A DNA stretch of 26,061 nt, from NCBI GenBank assembly GCA_902470895.1, contig CABRID010000014.1, forward strand, positions 1-26,061. The letters run 5' to 3'. The position numbers and the translations under genes are program-made. This DNA is from an uncultured Collinsella sp. GTDB taxonomy: Bacteria > Actinomycetota > Coriobacteriia > Coriobacteriales > Coriobacteriaceae. Shown in pieces: positions 7,730-15,264 of the stretch; the first letter of the stretch is position 1; each line of letters begins with the position of its first letter. The notes below the pieces were generated by a model. It was not told where the DNA came from and searched no databases. It worked only from the letters and a program-made list of their open reading frames with translations.

Positions 7730-7945
7730 GCAAAGGTACCCCCTGTAGCGATGTGCAAAATCGCGAGTATTCTGCAAATTCCACCGTTCCGGATGCCCCT
7801 CAGAGACGAAAAAGCAAAATACAGCCCCCGTTTTAGCGTCGTCAGAGCCAAAACGGGGGCCGTTCCATGCTTCGGTCAACTGATAAAGACCTTTACCTTG
7901 CTGAATACTCTCAATTTTGCACGGCGCAGGCGGGGGTACCTTTGC
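7730..7945. repeat. 216-bp inverted-repeat element after tex
   Basis: Two 46-nt arms, 7730-7775 and 7900-7945, are imperfect inverse copies: 14 perfect pairs (GCAAAGGTACCCCC), a 9-nt divergent block, 9 pairs (GTGCAAAAT), a short mismatch, 8 pairs (GAGTATTC), one mismatch, 2 pairs. The centre holds the strong hairpin 7824-7860. The element starts 9 bp after the tex stop. Long arms, no ORF and a nested hairpin suggest a miniature mobile or REP-like element also used as a terminator (inference). Confidence 0.8.
7824..7860. terminator. Hairpin between tex and the transaldolase
   Basis: GCCCCCGTTTT (7824-7834) pairs perfectly with AAAACGGGGGC (7850-7860), an 11-bp stem with a short inner GC pair. 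Reading the minus strand the hairpin is followed by a T-rich tract (TGTATTTTGCTTTTT), so it could end minus-strand transcripts arriving from the transaldolase. Plus-strand transcripts from tex would also cross the stem, but without a U-run. Confidence 0.6.
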
Positions 7946-7947
7946 CC

Positions 7948-7973
7948 ACGGCAGGATATGGAAGCCAATCGCC
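7948..7973 (-). pseudogene. Duplicated 3' tail of the transaldolase gene
   Basis: Positions 7948-7963 (ACGGCAGGATATGGAA) repeat 8104-8119 exactly, and the next ten bases match at seven. On the minus strand the copy would encode AIGFHILP, against LGFHILP at the end of the transaldolase, but without its stop codon. The two copies lie 156 bp apart and flank the hairpin at 8000-8071. It is a remnant of a duplication or rearrangement at this gene end, not a gene. Confidence 0.6.
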
Positions 7974-7999
7974 AACTTGCTGGCAAGCTCGTGCCGGCA

Positions 8000-8071
8000 G
8001 CCCCGGCCTTTCCTTTGCCTAGCGCGACCCTCGCGGAGCGCGTGAGCGATAGGGAAAGGAAAGGCCGGGGC
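8000..8071. repeat. Long hairpin beside the transaldolase 3' end
   Basis: A perfect 17-bp inverted repeat (8000-8016 with 8055-8071; outer bases GCCCCGGCC) continues inward as CCTA/TAGG and CGC/GCG, each set off by a one-base mismatch, for 24 pairs in all. It begins about 30 bp past the transaldolase stop on the minus strand. There is no U-tract on either side. It may be a stability hairpin or a palindromic mobile repeat. Confidence 0.75.
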
Positions 8072-8101
8072 GAACAGCCCACGGTACAGTCGGTGTTCGC
8101 G

Positions 8102-8806
8102 CTACGGCAGGATATGGAAACCGAGCGCCGCGATATCCTTGGCAAAACCGCGCACGGTATCGAGCGAGACCTCGTACGGGTCGCGACCAATGTTCTTGCG
8201 CTTGGCCAGGATGCTGTTGGGCACCGTAATGATCTGGCAACCGCAGGCCTCGGCCTGGTAAATGTTGATGAGCTCGCGCGTGGACGCCCACAGGACCTCG
8301 CAGTTGGGCTTTGCGGCGGCCTTCTTGACCGACTCCGTCATAAACGGAATGGGGTCGACGCCGGTATCGGCGATGCGGCCGGCAAAGAGCGAGATGATGG
8401 ACGGCGTCTCGGCGTCGACGGCCTCGACCATCTCATCAACCTGCGTAGGCGTAAAGATGGTGGTGACGTTGACCTTGATGCCGTCGGCCGAAAGCTTGCG
8501 CACCAGCTCGGCGGTGGACTCGCCCTTGGTGGTCACGCACGGAATCTTGACGTAGACGTTCTCGGCCCAGGTAGCGATCTCGCGCGCCTCGACCTCCATG
8601 GTCTCGACGTCGTCGGCAAAGACCTCAAACGAGACGGACACATCGGTGATGTGGGCCAGGACCTCCTTGGCAAACGCGCGGTAATCCGTCACGCCGCCCT
8701 TCTTCATAAGGGACGGGTTGGTCGTGAAACCCTGAACGTTGCCGTTCTCGTACATGTCGAGCATGCCCTCGAGGTTTGCACCGTCAGCGAACACCTTGAT
8801 TGCCAT
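8102..8806 (-). CDS. Transaldolase / fructose-6-phosphate aldolase family
   Basis: Class I aldolase of the small transaldolase group (FSA/TalC type), 234 residues against about 220 for E. coli FSA. It shows GFTTNPSL at 26-33, the Schiff-base lysine Lys87 in VYVKIPCVT, the T(T/I)F segment near 122-126, and a shortened VLWAST region. The barrel enzyme either moves dihydroxyacetone units in the non-oxidative pentose phosphate pathway or cleaves fructose 6-phosphate; sequence alone does not separate the two. I chose the ATG at 8806 because AAAGGA precedes it; an in-frame GTG at 8830 lies upstream of that site. The C-terminus ends in GFHILP, a tail duplicated downstream. Apparently monocistronic. 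Confidence 0.88.
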   Translation of the reverse strand: MAIKVFADGANLEGMLDMYENGNVQGFTTNPSLMKKGGVTDYRAFAKEVLAHITDVSVSFEVFADDVETMEVEAREIATWAENVYVKIPCVTTKGESTAELVRKLSADGIKVNVTTIFTPTQVDEMVEAVDAETPSIISLFAGRIADTGVDPIPFMTESVKKAAAKPNCEVLWASTRELINIYQAEACGCQIITVPNSILAKRKNIGRDPYEVSLDTVRGFAKDIAALGFHILP

Positions 8807-8999
8807 CTGCCTGATTCCTTTCGCTTGCACATGGGCGTTAAACTGCTAAACACTTTACCTACGTTTATCAAGGCGTGAGCTGCGGTTTTTTATCTTCTCG
8901 GCGAACGGTATAAACACCTCAGTGTTTGGATTGATAAATCGATTGAGCATGCAAAAGCAAAGAGTCGCAGTTTGAGCAAACGTCAGAACGTGGGATTCA
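8807..8999 (-). promoter_or_regulatory. Leader and promoter region of the transaldolase gene
   Basis: On the minus strand, TTGATA followed after 17 bp by TAGCAG is the best promoter candidate, with a weak -10. A small hairpin, AAACAC (8912-8917) with GTGTTT (8922-8927), may be the weak terminator of the upstream HAD gene. No gene is supported here. Confidence 0.35.
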
Positions 9000-9827
9000 T
9001 TAGATGAGGCCGAAATGCTGCATCGCTGTGACGGTGCCGTCGTGTGCGACATCATCAGTCACGTAGTCGGCGAGCGCCTTGACCTCGGGCATAGCGTTGC
9101 CCATGGCCACGGCCGTCTCGACAGCGGCGAGCATACCCAGATCGTTGCCGGAATCGCCAAAGCCAAAGGTGCGCGCGTTGCCGGTGCGACCCAGGTATTC
9201 CAGCGCTCGCGCCACGCCCACGCCCTTGTCAATGCCCTTGGGGCTCAGCTCGCGATTCTGGCCACCGGTGTTGCACAGCTCAAACTCGCGATCGATAAAG
9301 CCGTCATCGTTGGCCACGCGAGCCAAACTGGGCACACTGAGGCATACCTTGCCCACGCGCAGACTGCCGTCGACGCGCATTTCCTCGGTGCTGTGCACCA
9401 CAGAAGTGCCGATCAGAGACGACTGCTCAACACCCGCGGGTTCCAGGGCAAAAGTAGCCACGTTGGTCTCGAAAAAGGCCTCAATCCCTGCCGCGGCCAT
9501 ACGGCGCGCGAGCTCCGCGATAACGTCCTCGTCAAAGCAGTCCTCATGCACCACGCGGCCCTCGACCTCGAGCGTCGCTCCCGCCATGGCAACGACACCC
9601 GCGGGGTCGAGCGCACGCAAGCTATCGGCGATGAGCCACAGGGGGCGACCCGTGCAGATAAACGCCTTGTGTCCCGCGTCGCGCAGACGATGAAACGCCT
9701 CGACGACCGCCTGCGAGGGGCGAACCGCCGAAAAGTCCTTGTCGGTCATGTTGTCGGGATCGAACGACGTCAGCGTGCCGTCCACGTCAAAAAAGAGCAC
9801 AGCGGGTTCGGGACACGCATCAATCAT
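9000..9827 (-). CDS. Cof-type HAD-superfamily phosphatase
   Basis: Cytoplasmic HAD hydrolase of 275 residues, of the Cof/YbjI type that dephosphorylates small sugar phosphates or flavin precursors. Motif I is DVDGT at 14-18 (Asp14 nucleophile, Asp16 acid), motif II is the threonine in CTGRP, motif III the lysine in SPKGIDKG, and motif IV GDSGNDLGML. The large insert between motifs II and III is the C2 cap that sets specificity. The start is the ATG at 9827 with AAGGA 7 nt upstream; an upstream alternative at 9863 lacks a site and would overlap the divergent promoter. All catalytic residues are present. The substrate is not predictable. Confidence 0.88.
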   Translation of the reverse strand: MIDACPEPAVLFFDVDGTLTSFDPDNMTDKDFSAVRPSQAVVEAFHRLRDAGHKAFICTGRPLWLIADSLRALDPAGVVAMAGATLEVEGRVVHEDCFDEDVIAELARRMAAAGIEAFFETNVATFALEPAGVEQSSLIGTSVVHSTEEMRVDGSLRVGKVCLSVPSLARVANDDGFIDREFELCNTGGQNRELSPKGIDKGVGVARALEYLGRTGNARTFGFGDSGNDLGMLAAVETAVAMGNAMPEVKALADYVTDDVAHDGTVTAMQHFGLI

Positions 9828-9865
9828 ATGGGTTCCTTTCGAGGATAAGGGCAAACGAAGCATCC

Positions 9866-9875
9866 ATCATATAAT
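9866..9875. promoter_or_regulatory. Overlapping -10 boxes between HAD gene and rlmKL
   Basis: A perfect TATAAT (9870-9875) faces rlmKL, with its ATG 28 bp downstream. On the other strand TATGAT (9871-9866) faces the HAD gene, whose ATG is 38 bp away. The two overlap, so the genes may compete for polymerase. No good -35 box is seen for either. Confidence 0.45.
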
Positions 9876-9902
9876 GGAGCGACGCAACCAGAGAGGTCAC
9901 CC

Positions 9903-12461
9903 ATGGAATTTTACGCAAGCTGCCCCGAAGGCTTTGAGTCCGCACTCGCCGATGAGCTTAAACGCCTCGGGCTTTCGCATGTTCGCCGGCTGAAGGGCCG
10001 CGCCACGTTTGAGGGCGAGCTCGAAGAAGGCTACCGCGCCTGTCTGTGGTCGCGCCTAGCGAGCCGCGTGTTTGCGGTGCTCGGGCGCTTTGAGGCGCAG
10101 GATGCCGATGAGCTGTACGATAGCGTTTACGACATCGCCTGGGAGAACATCGTCCGCCCCGGCGCCACCATTGCCATCACCGCCCGCGGCGTGACCGAGC
10201 AGCTGCGCAACACGCGCTTCTCGGCCCTGCGCGCCAAGGACGCGCTGTGCGACCGTCTGGCCGAGACCACGGGCCGTCGCGCCGATGTCGACGCTGCCGA
10301 TCCCGACGTTCACCTGCTGCTTTCGCTGCGTCAGCGTCGCGCGAGCATAAGCCTGGACCTTTCGGGCGACCCGCTGTTCAAGCGCCTGCCGCCCGCGGCG
10401 ACCCGTGCCGGCGAGGGTGCGCACGTGTTGCGCCCCGACTACGCCGCCCTGGTGCTGGCGCAGGTCGGCTGGACCGCACTGTGCGAGCGCGAGTTGACGG
10501 CCGACGATTACGAGAATGAAGCCCTTCTCACGCTAATCGATGCCTCGTGCGCCGGCGGCGGCCTGTTGCTGGAAGCCGTGAACATTCTGACCGACCGCGC
10601 CCCGGGCGCCGCACGCGAGCGCTGGGGCTTTGAGGGCTGGCAGCTACACGACGCCGCTCTGTGGGAGCAGCTGCTTGCCGAGGCGCGCGAGCGCGAGGCG
10701 GCAGCGCGCGAGCGCCAGGCGCGCATCGTGGCCATGGACATTGACCCCACCGCCCGCAAGACCGCCGAGCGCATGGTCAAGTGTGCCGGCTACAAGCGCT
10801 TTGTCGATTTTTGCGCCGCTAAGTCCGCCACCGTGCTGGACCACGCGGGCACTGTCGCCGGTGCCGCCCTCGTCGCGGATACGACCGAGACACCGCTTTC
10901 ACTCATGCACGATGCCATGACGCTCATCGGCGAGCTGCGCCGCGCCCCCGAGCTCGCTTCGGCGCCGGTCGCCGCGCTCACCCGCGACGGATTGCTGGCC
11001 CGCGCGCTCCACGCCGAGCCCAAGCGCTCGATCGCCGTCATGCCCAACAACGAGGAGGCGGCTATTGAGGTTTGGCCCTCGCTCGACCACGCCGCCGCGG
11101 CATTTGAAGCAGCGATCAGCGCAGATGCCGAGGAACAGACCGCAGACGCTCATGACGAAGCCGCCGATACTCCCATGCTCGAACCTGCCGCCACGCTCGA
11201 CTTGGGCGACGGCAAGCCGCTGCCCGTGCTCATCCCGGAGTCCGAGCAGTTCGCCAACCGCCTGCGCAAGAATGCCCGTCTGCGCCGCAAGTGGGCCAAG
11301 CGCGAGGGCGTGAGCTGCTATCGCGTCTACGATGCCGACCTGCCCGACTACTCCGCTGCCATCGACCTGTACGAGGGTTGCCCGCAGACGCCGGGCCGCT
11401 GGCTCGTCATCGCCGAATACGCCGCGCCCAAGACCATCGACCCCGCGCTGGCCCAGGCCCGCATGCTCGACATCTTGGCCATCTCGCCGCGCATCCTTGA
11501 TGTTCCGGCCGAGCACGTGCACGCCAAGGCCCGCATGCGTTCGCGTGGCGGCTCGCAGTACGGCAAGCAGGGCGCCGGCAAGGGCGGATCGGGCGAGCGC
11601 GCCAACATCGCGCGCCGGCGTCTGCCGCTCATCGAAGAAGGCGGGCTCACCTTTGCCGTCAACTTTGACGACTACCTGGATGTGGGCATCTTCCTGGATC
11701 ACCGCGTCACCCGCAACCTGGTGCGCGAACACGCCAAACAGGCACGCCGCTTCCTCAATCTGTTCGCCTATACCGGCACCGCCACCTGCTATGCGGCCGA
11801 CGGCGGCGTCGAGGAAACCGTGACAGTCGACCTTTCCAACACCTACCTGGACTGGGCCGAGCGCAATATGCGCCAGAACGGCTTTGTTGGTCCGCAGCAT
11901 CATTTTGTGCGCGACGACGTGCTCGCCTGGATTCGCGACCAGCGCCAGACGCGCAACCGCTGGGACTTGATCTTTGTCGACCCGCCCACGTTCTCGAACT
12001 CGTCCAAGATGGGCCGCCGCACCTGGGATGTCCAGCGCGACCATGTTGAGCTTTTGGCCGGCGTATCTCGCCTGCTTGCACAGGGCGGACATGCCATCTT
12101 TAGCTGCAACCTGCGCGGCTTCCGCCCCGAAACGCGCAAGCTCGCGCGCGCGGGCGTCGTGCTGGAGGACATTACGGCACAGACCATCCCCGAGGACTTC
12201 GCGCGCAACCAGAAGGTGCACCACTGCTATATCGTGCGCCGACTGCCCATCGAGGACGCCATGGCCGAGGTCGGCTTTAGCGCCGAGGAGATTGCCGAGC
12301 GAACCGAGGAGCTGCGCAACCCCGAGGCGCGCAAGCCTCGTGCAGCAGCGCCCGCGCCCACGCAGGCCGGCAACGGCAAATCAAACTTTGCCGGCAAACC
12401 CTCCCCTGCCGGCAAGTCCAAAAAGAAGAAGTTCTACGCCAGCAAGCCCAAGGGCAAATAA
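9903..12461 (+). CDS. rlmL: RlmKL-like 23S rRNA methyltransferase, RlmL half degenerate
   Basis: Two-part rRNA methyltransferase of 852 residues. An N-terminal ferredoxin/THUMP-type region covers about 1-160, a first methyltransferase domain about 170-400, and a second about 440-780. The second (RlmK, m7G2069 in E. coli) looks intact: SAM-site FLNLFAYTGTAT at 617-628 and FVDPPTFSNS at 691-700. The first (RlmL, m2G2445) looks dead: the DPMCGSGT-type motif reads DASCAGGG at 213-220, and the NPPY catalytic motif is absent, with VADTTETPLS near 324-333 at the expected place. Residues 800-852 form a basic, low-complexity tail. GAGAGG precedes the ATG. The symbol refers to the fused E. coli gene; only RlmK-type activity is supported here. 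Confidence 0.88.
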   Translation: MEFYASCPEGFESALADELKRLGLSHVRRLKGRATFEGELEEGYRACLWSRLASRVFAVLGRFEAQDADELYDSVYDIAWENIVRPGATIAITARGVTEQLRNTRFSALRAKDALCDRLAETTGRRADVDAADPDVHLLLSLRQRRASISLDLSGDPLFKRLPPAATRAGEGAHVLRPDYAALVLAQVGWTALCERELTADDYENEALLTLIDASCAGGGLLLEAVNILTDRAPGAARERWGFEGWQLHDAALWEQLLAEAREREAAARERQARIVAMDIDPTARKTAERMVKCAGYKRFVDFCAAKSATVLDHAGTVAGAALVADTTETPLSLMHDAMTLIGELRRAPELASAPVAALTRDGLLARALHAEPKRSIAVMPNNEEAAIEVWPSLDHAAAAFEAAISADAEEQTADAHDEAADTPMLEPAATLDLGDGKPLPVLIPESEQFANRLRKNARLRRKWAKREGVSCYRVYDADLPDYSAAIDLYEGCPQTPGRWLVIAEYAAPKTIDPALAQARMLDILAISPRILDVPAEHVHAKARMRSRGGSQYGKQGAGKGGSGERANIARRRLPLIEEGGLTFAVNFDDYLDVGIFLDHRVTRNLVREHAKQARRFLNLFAYTGTATCYAADGGVEETVTVDLSNTYLDWAERNMRQNGFVGPQHHFVRDDVLAWIRDQRQTRNRWDLIFVDPPTFSNSSKMGRRTWDVQRDHVELLAGVSRLLAQGGHAIFSCNLRGFRPETRKLARAGVVLEDITAQTIPEDFARNQKVHHCYIVRRLPIEDAMAEVGFSAEEIAERTEELRNPEARKPRAAAPAPTQAGNGKSNFAGKPSPAGKSKKKKFYASKPKGK

Positions 12462-12464
12462 CAA

Positions 12465-12531
12465 AGTTGCGGTGGAATACGGACTGTTTTACCTGGAATT
12501 AGGCAAATATAGACCGTATTTCACCGCAACT
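12465..12531. terminator. Palindrome between convergent rlmKL and kdpE
   Basis: Positions 12465-12485 pair with 12511-12531: 21 positions with one mismatch and one G-U, around a 25-nt loop. The arms begin AGTTGCGGTG. It starts 4 bp after the rlmKL stop and ends 25 bp from the kdpE stop, so both transcripts would fold it. The flanks are not T-rich. A two-way terminator or RNA-stability hairpin is the simplest reading. Confidence 0.65.
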
Positions 12532-12555
12532 CATAGTGGGATGGCGGACGCCGTC

Positions 12556-13269
12556 CTACCCTTGGGTGACCAGGCGGTAACCGATGCCCACGTGCGTCTG
12601 GATATAGCGCGGATGCGCGGGGTCGGACTCGATCTTCTTGCGCAGCGTGCCCATAAAGACGCGCAGGCTCGCCAGGTCGCTCTTAGTTGCCGTGCCCCAA
12701 ATCTCGTGCAGGATAAACTGGTGCGTTAGTACCTTGTCGGCGTTATGTGCCAGCAGGCACAAGAGCTTGTACTCAATCGGCGTCAGATGCAGCTCCTCGC
12801 CATCCATCGTGGCAATGCCGGCATCAAAGTCGATATGCAGCTCACCGGCATCGAACGTGCCCTCGGAGGCAACGCCGCCCGATTGCGCATACGAAAGGCG
12901 CCTGAGCGTCGTGCGAATGCGCGCGAGCAGCTCCTCGACCGAAAACGGCTTGGTCAGGTAGTCGTCGGCGCCGGCATCGAGTGCGCGAATCTTGTCCGCA
13001 TCCTCGCTACGCGCCGATACCACGATAATCGGCATGCCCGACCATGCGCGCACCGACTCCACCACCTTGACGCCGTCCATATCGGGCAGACCCAGGTCGA
13101 GCAGCACAATGCTCGGTGCCTGCGATGAGGCGGCAGCGATGGCGGCATGGGCGGTCTCCACGGCCATATGACGCAAGCCGTGCGCCTCGAGCGCGGCAAC
13201 AATAAGATTGCGGACAGCGGGGTCGTCCTCAACGACCAAGATGAGCGGTTTTACGGCAGAGTTCGGCAC
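12556..13269 (-). CDS. kdpE: KdpE-like response regulator
   Basis: OmpR/KdpE-type response regulator of 237 residues. The receiver domain has acidic Asp15/Asp16, phospho-acceptor Asp58 (LLDLGLPDMDG), Ser85 and Lys107 (YLTKPF). The C-terminal winged-helix domain contains LTPIEYKLLCLLAHNADKVL and ends in the usual GIGYRL. I chose the GTG at 13269: AAGGAG, made by the last two sense codons of kdpD, lies 7 nt before it, and only 4 bp separate the genes, so they are translationally coupled. Longer starts would run back through kdpD. With the kinase it should control potassium transport genes; kup lies upstream in this block, and no kdpFABC is in the window. Confidence 0.92.
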   Translation of the reverse strand: MPNSAVKPLILVVEDDPAVRNLIVAALEAHGLRHMAVETAHAAIAAASSQAPSIVLLDLGLPDMDGVKVVESVRAWSGMPIIVVSARSEDADKIRALDAGADDYLTKPFSVEELLARIRTTLRRLSYAQSGGVASEGTFDAGELHIDFDAGIATMDGEELHLTPIEYKLLCLLAHNADKVLTHQFILHEIWGTATKSDLASLRVFMGTLRKKIESDPAHPRYIQTHVGIGYRLVTQG

Positions 13270-13273
13270 AGCG

Positions 13274-14899
13274 CTACTCCTTATCAAACGAAACGTCGGC
13301 GACGGGAAGCTCAATCGTAAAGACCGAGCCGTGCGGGTCCGCCGCGGCAACCTCTATGCTACCGCCATGCGCCAGCGCAATGGAGCGGCAGAGCGAAAGC
13401 CCCAGGCCCACACTACGGTGGCTGTCGGCCAGGCCATGGTTGGCGGTATAGAACGACTCGAAGATGCGCTCGCGATCCTCGGGTGCGATGCCTGGACCAT
13501 CATCGGCCACCGAGCACGCCACGCGTCCATCGTCGACGCTAATCGAAATCATGATATGCGAGCCTGCGGGCGTATAGGTGATGGCGTTGTTCACCAGATT
13601 GACCACCAGCTGCACCATCAGGCGCGCATCGACGTTGACGAGCGCCGGCTCATCGCACGCCACCACCTTAAGGTCGTGCTCGCGCACGGCAGGGTTCACG
13701 TGGCGCAGCGCCTCCTCCACGATATCGTCCATGAGCTCGAGCGTGGTCGACAGGCGCATACCGCCGCCCTCGAGCTTGGTGATGGCGAGCAGGTTCTCGA
13801 CGGTGGCGTTGAGCCATTGCGCATCCGAGCGAATGGACAAGAGCAGGCCGCGGCGCGTTTGGGCGTCGAGCACGGCGGTGCCGGTCGAGCCCTGGTCGAG
13901 CAGCACATCGGCATTACCCGAAATACTGGTGAGCGGCGTGCGCAGGTCGTGCGAGATGGAGCGCAGCAGGTTGGCGCGCAGCTGCTCATTTTTGGCAAGC
14001 ACCGCCGCCTCCTCGCGGGCCTCCATGGCGCGGGCGCGATCGAGCGCCAGCTCGCCTTCGCTCACGATAGCATCGGCAAGTGTCCGCTCCTCGTGCGTCA
14101 GCACGTCGGGCTCGGCAACGATAGCCAGCACGCCCACCACCGAGGCGGGGTCGCCCGAGCGCGCGAAGCCGTCGCCTGTGCGAACCGTCAGGTAGATGCC
14201 ATAAAACGCCGAGCCGCCGAACGTAGCATCGAGCGGCGTTCCCACATAGGCGGACGCCGAGAGCCGCGGTGGCATCTGCGGCGCCAGCTCGTGCACCGGC
14301 GCGGCATCGCCCACGGCCGTGTATGTCGCACGCGGCAGCAGGTCATCGCCCTCGGCGTCGGCGCTGTACCACACGACCGGACAGCCCGAAAGACGCGCCA
14401 GCTGCGTGGCCATGGCGTGAACGATCTGCTGCTCGTCGGCGCAGCGCTGCAACATGCGATTGGTCTCGAGCACCATATGCGTGCGGCGGTCGCTGGCGGC
14501 AGCCTGTGCCAAGGCGCGGCGCAGGGCCAACGCAATCGAGCTCGACACAAGCGAGACCACGAACATGATGAAGAACATGCCGGGATAGCCGCGGTCGATA
14601 AGCGACAGCGAGTAGCGCGGGTCGACAAACAAGAAGTTGTAGAGCGCCACGGCGGCAGCCGAGCTCAGCAAGCAATACAGGCGACTCCAGGTAAAGAATG
14701 CGCACAGCTGAACGGCGAACACATAGACGATCATGATGCTCGGCGCGAGACCCGGATGGTCGAGCAGCGCGCCCACAATCGTCGCCGCGACCAGCAGCCC
14801 CACCGACACGCAGATATCGTACAGGGGGCCGCGACGCGTCATCGTAGTGCGCCGCCACCAAAAGTTCTCGGCAATATCACCGTCCGCACGGACGTCCAT
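13274..14899 (-). CDS. kdpD: Short KdpD-like sensor histidine kinase
   Basis: Membrane histidine kinase of 541 residues that corresponds to the C-terminal part of KdpD (E. coli about 894). It starts just before four closely spaced membrane helices at about 28-125 (DUF4118 type), followed by a GAF-like region at about 145-285, the HisKA box with His317 (SISHDLRTPLTS), the N box NLVNNA near 434-439, DDGPG at 466-470 and GLGLSL at 498-503. All kinase motifs are intact. The large N-terminal KdpD/universal-stress domain, which in full-length relatives has Walker motifs and can bind cyclic di-AMP, is absent, and there is no upstream ORF that could encode it. A purine-rich GAGAGAGGGGCGGGG tract precedes the start. 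Confidence 0.9.
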   Translation of the reverse strand: MDVRADGDIAENFWWRRTTMTRRGPLYDICVSVGLLVAATIVGALLDHPGLAPSIMIVYVFAVQLCAFFTWSRLYCLLSSAAAVALYNFLFVDPRYSLSLIDRGYPGMFFIMFVVSLVSSSIALALRRALAQAAASDRRTHMVLETNRMLQRCADEQQIVHAMATQLARLSGCPVVWYSADAEGDDLLPRATYTAVGDAAPVHELAPQMPPRLSASAYVGTPLDATFGGSAFYGIYLTVRTGDGFARSGDPASVVGVLAIVAEPDVLTHEERTLADAIVSEGELALDRARAMEAREEAAVLAKNEQLRANLLRSISHDLRTPLTSISGNADVLLDQGSTGTAVLDAQTRRGLLLSIRSDAQWLNATVENLLAITKLEGGGMRLSTTLELMDDIVEEALRHVNPAVREHDLKVVACDEPALVNVDARLMVQLVVNLVNNAITYTPAGSHIMISISVDDGRVACSVADDGPGIAPEDRERIFESFYTANHGLADSHRSVGLGLSLCRSIALAHGGSIEVAAADPHGSVFTIELPVADVSFDKE

Positions 14900-14919
14900 C
14901 AGCGCCCCGCCCCTCTCTC

Positions 14920-14964
14920 AAAACAAAAACCACCACAAAGGGACAGGCACCTTTGTGGTGGTTT
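14920..14964 (-). terminator. Strong intrinsic terminator before kdpD
   Basis: On the minus strand AAACCACCACAAAGG (14964-14950) pairs with its complement (14941-14927), a perfect 15-bp stem with an 8-nt loop, running into TTTTTGTTTT. It should end transcripts coming from kup and the small membrane gene, making kdpDE a separate unit or one reached by readthrough. A direct repeat of the 5' arm (AACCACCACAA at 14978-14968) could form an alternative stem with the same 3' arm. The loop side contains GGGACAGG, related to the palindromes at 4062 and 17417. Confidence 0.75.
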
Positions 14965-15009
14965 CCCTTGTGGTGGTTCCAAGTGTATAGCCTTTGCAAC
15001 CTGCGGTCG

Positions 15010-15204
15010 CTAGACAAACAGCACGTGCGCGAGCAGGGCACACACGCACACCGCTCCAAATACCAGTGCCACGATCGAAATTACGCGATCGGCCATATCC
15101 ATGTTGGCACGATTCGTAAAGAACCGATCTTCGGCGGCGTCGACGCGCGCCTCACGCACCATTTCGACCACCGCCTCACGGCCATCGAGCGCCTTTGTAT
15201 CCAT
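15010..15204 (-). CDS. Small single-pass membrane protein next to kup
   Basis: Predicted protein of 64 residues, not recognised. Residues 1-40 are charged and probably cytoplasmic (MDTKALDGREAVVEMV, then RFFTNRANMDMADR); residues 41-63 form one membrane helix (VISIVALVFGAVCVCALLAH) ending the protein. The ATG at 15204 follows a near-perfect GGGGAGG at 5 nt, strong support that it is translated; longer starts at 15234 or 15237 run through that site. It begins 60 bp after the kup stop, on the same strand and ahead of the terminator, so it is probably co-transcribed with kup. A small subunit or regulator of Kup is a guess from position only. Confidence 0.7.
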   Translation of the reverse strand: MDTKALDGREAVVEMVREARVDAAEDRFFTNRANMDMADRVISIVALVFGAVCVCALLAHVLFV

Positions 15205-15264
15205 GTTTACCTCCCCGGCCTCATGCTTATCCATCAAAAACCAACTCCGTGTAGCCGCCGACGT

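Noticed and set aside
5555..7975. 806-codon open frame antisense to tex
   Set aside because: Shadow of tex; low-complexity composition and no motifs. It only picks up the duplicated transaldolase tail at its beginning.
8855..9055. 66-codon minus-strand frame before the transaldolase
   Set aside because: Overlaps the 3' end of the HAD gene in another frame; no domain or ribosome binding site.
10899..12224. 441-codon frame antisense to rlmKL
   Set aside because: Shadow frame without domains or ribosome binding site.
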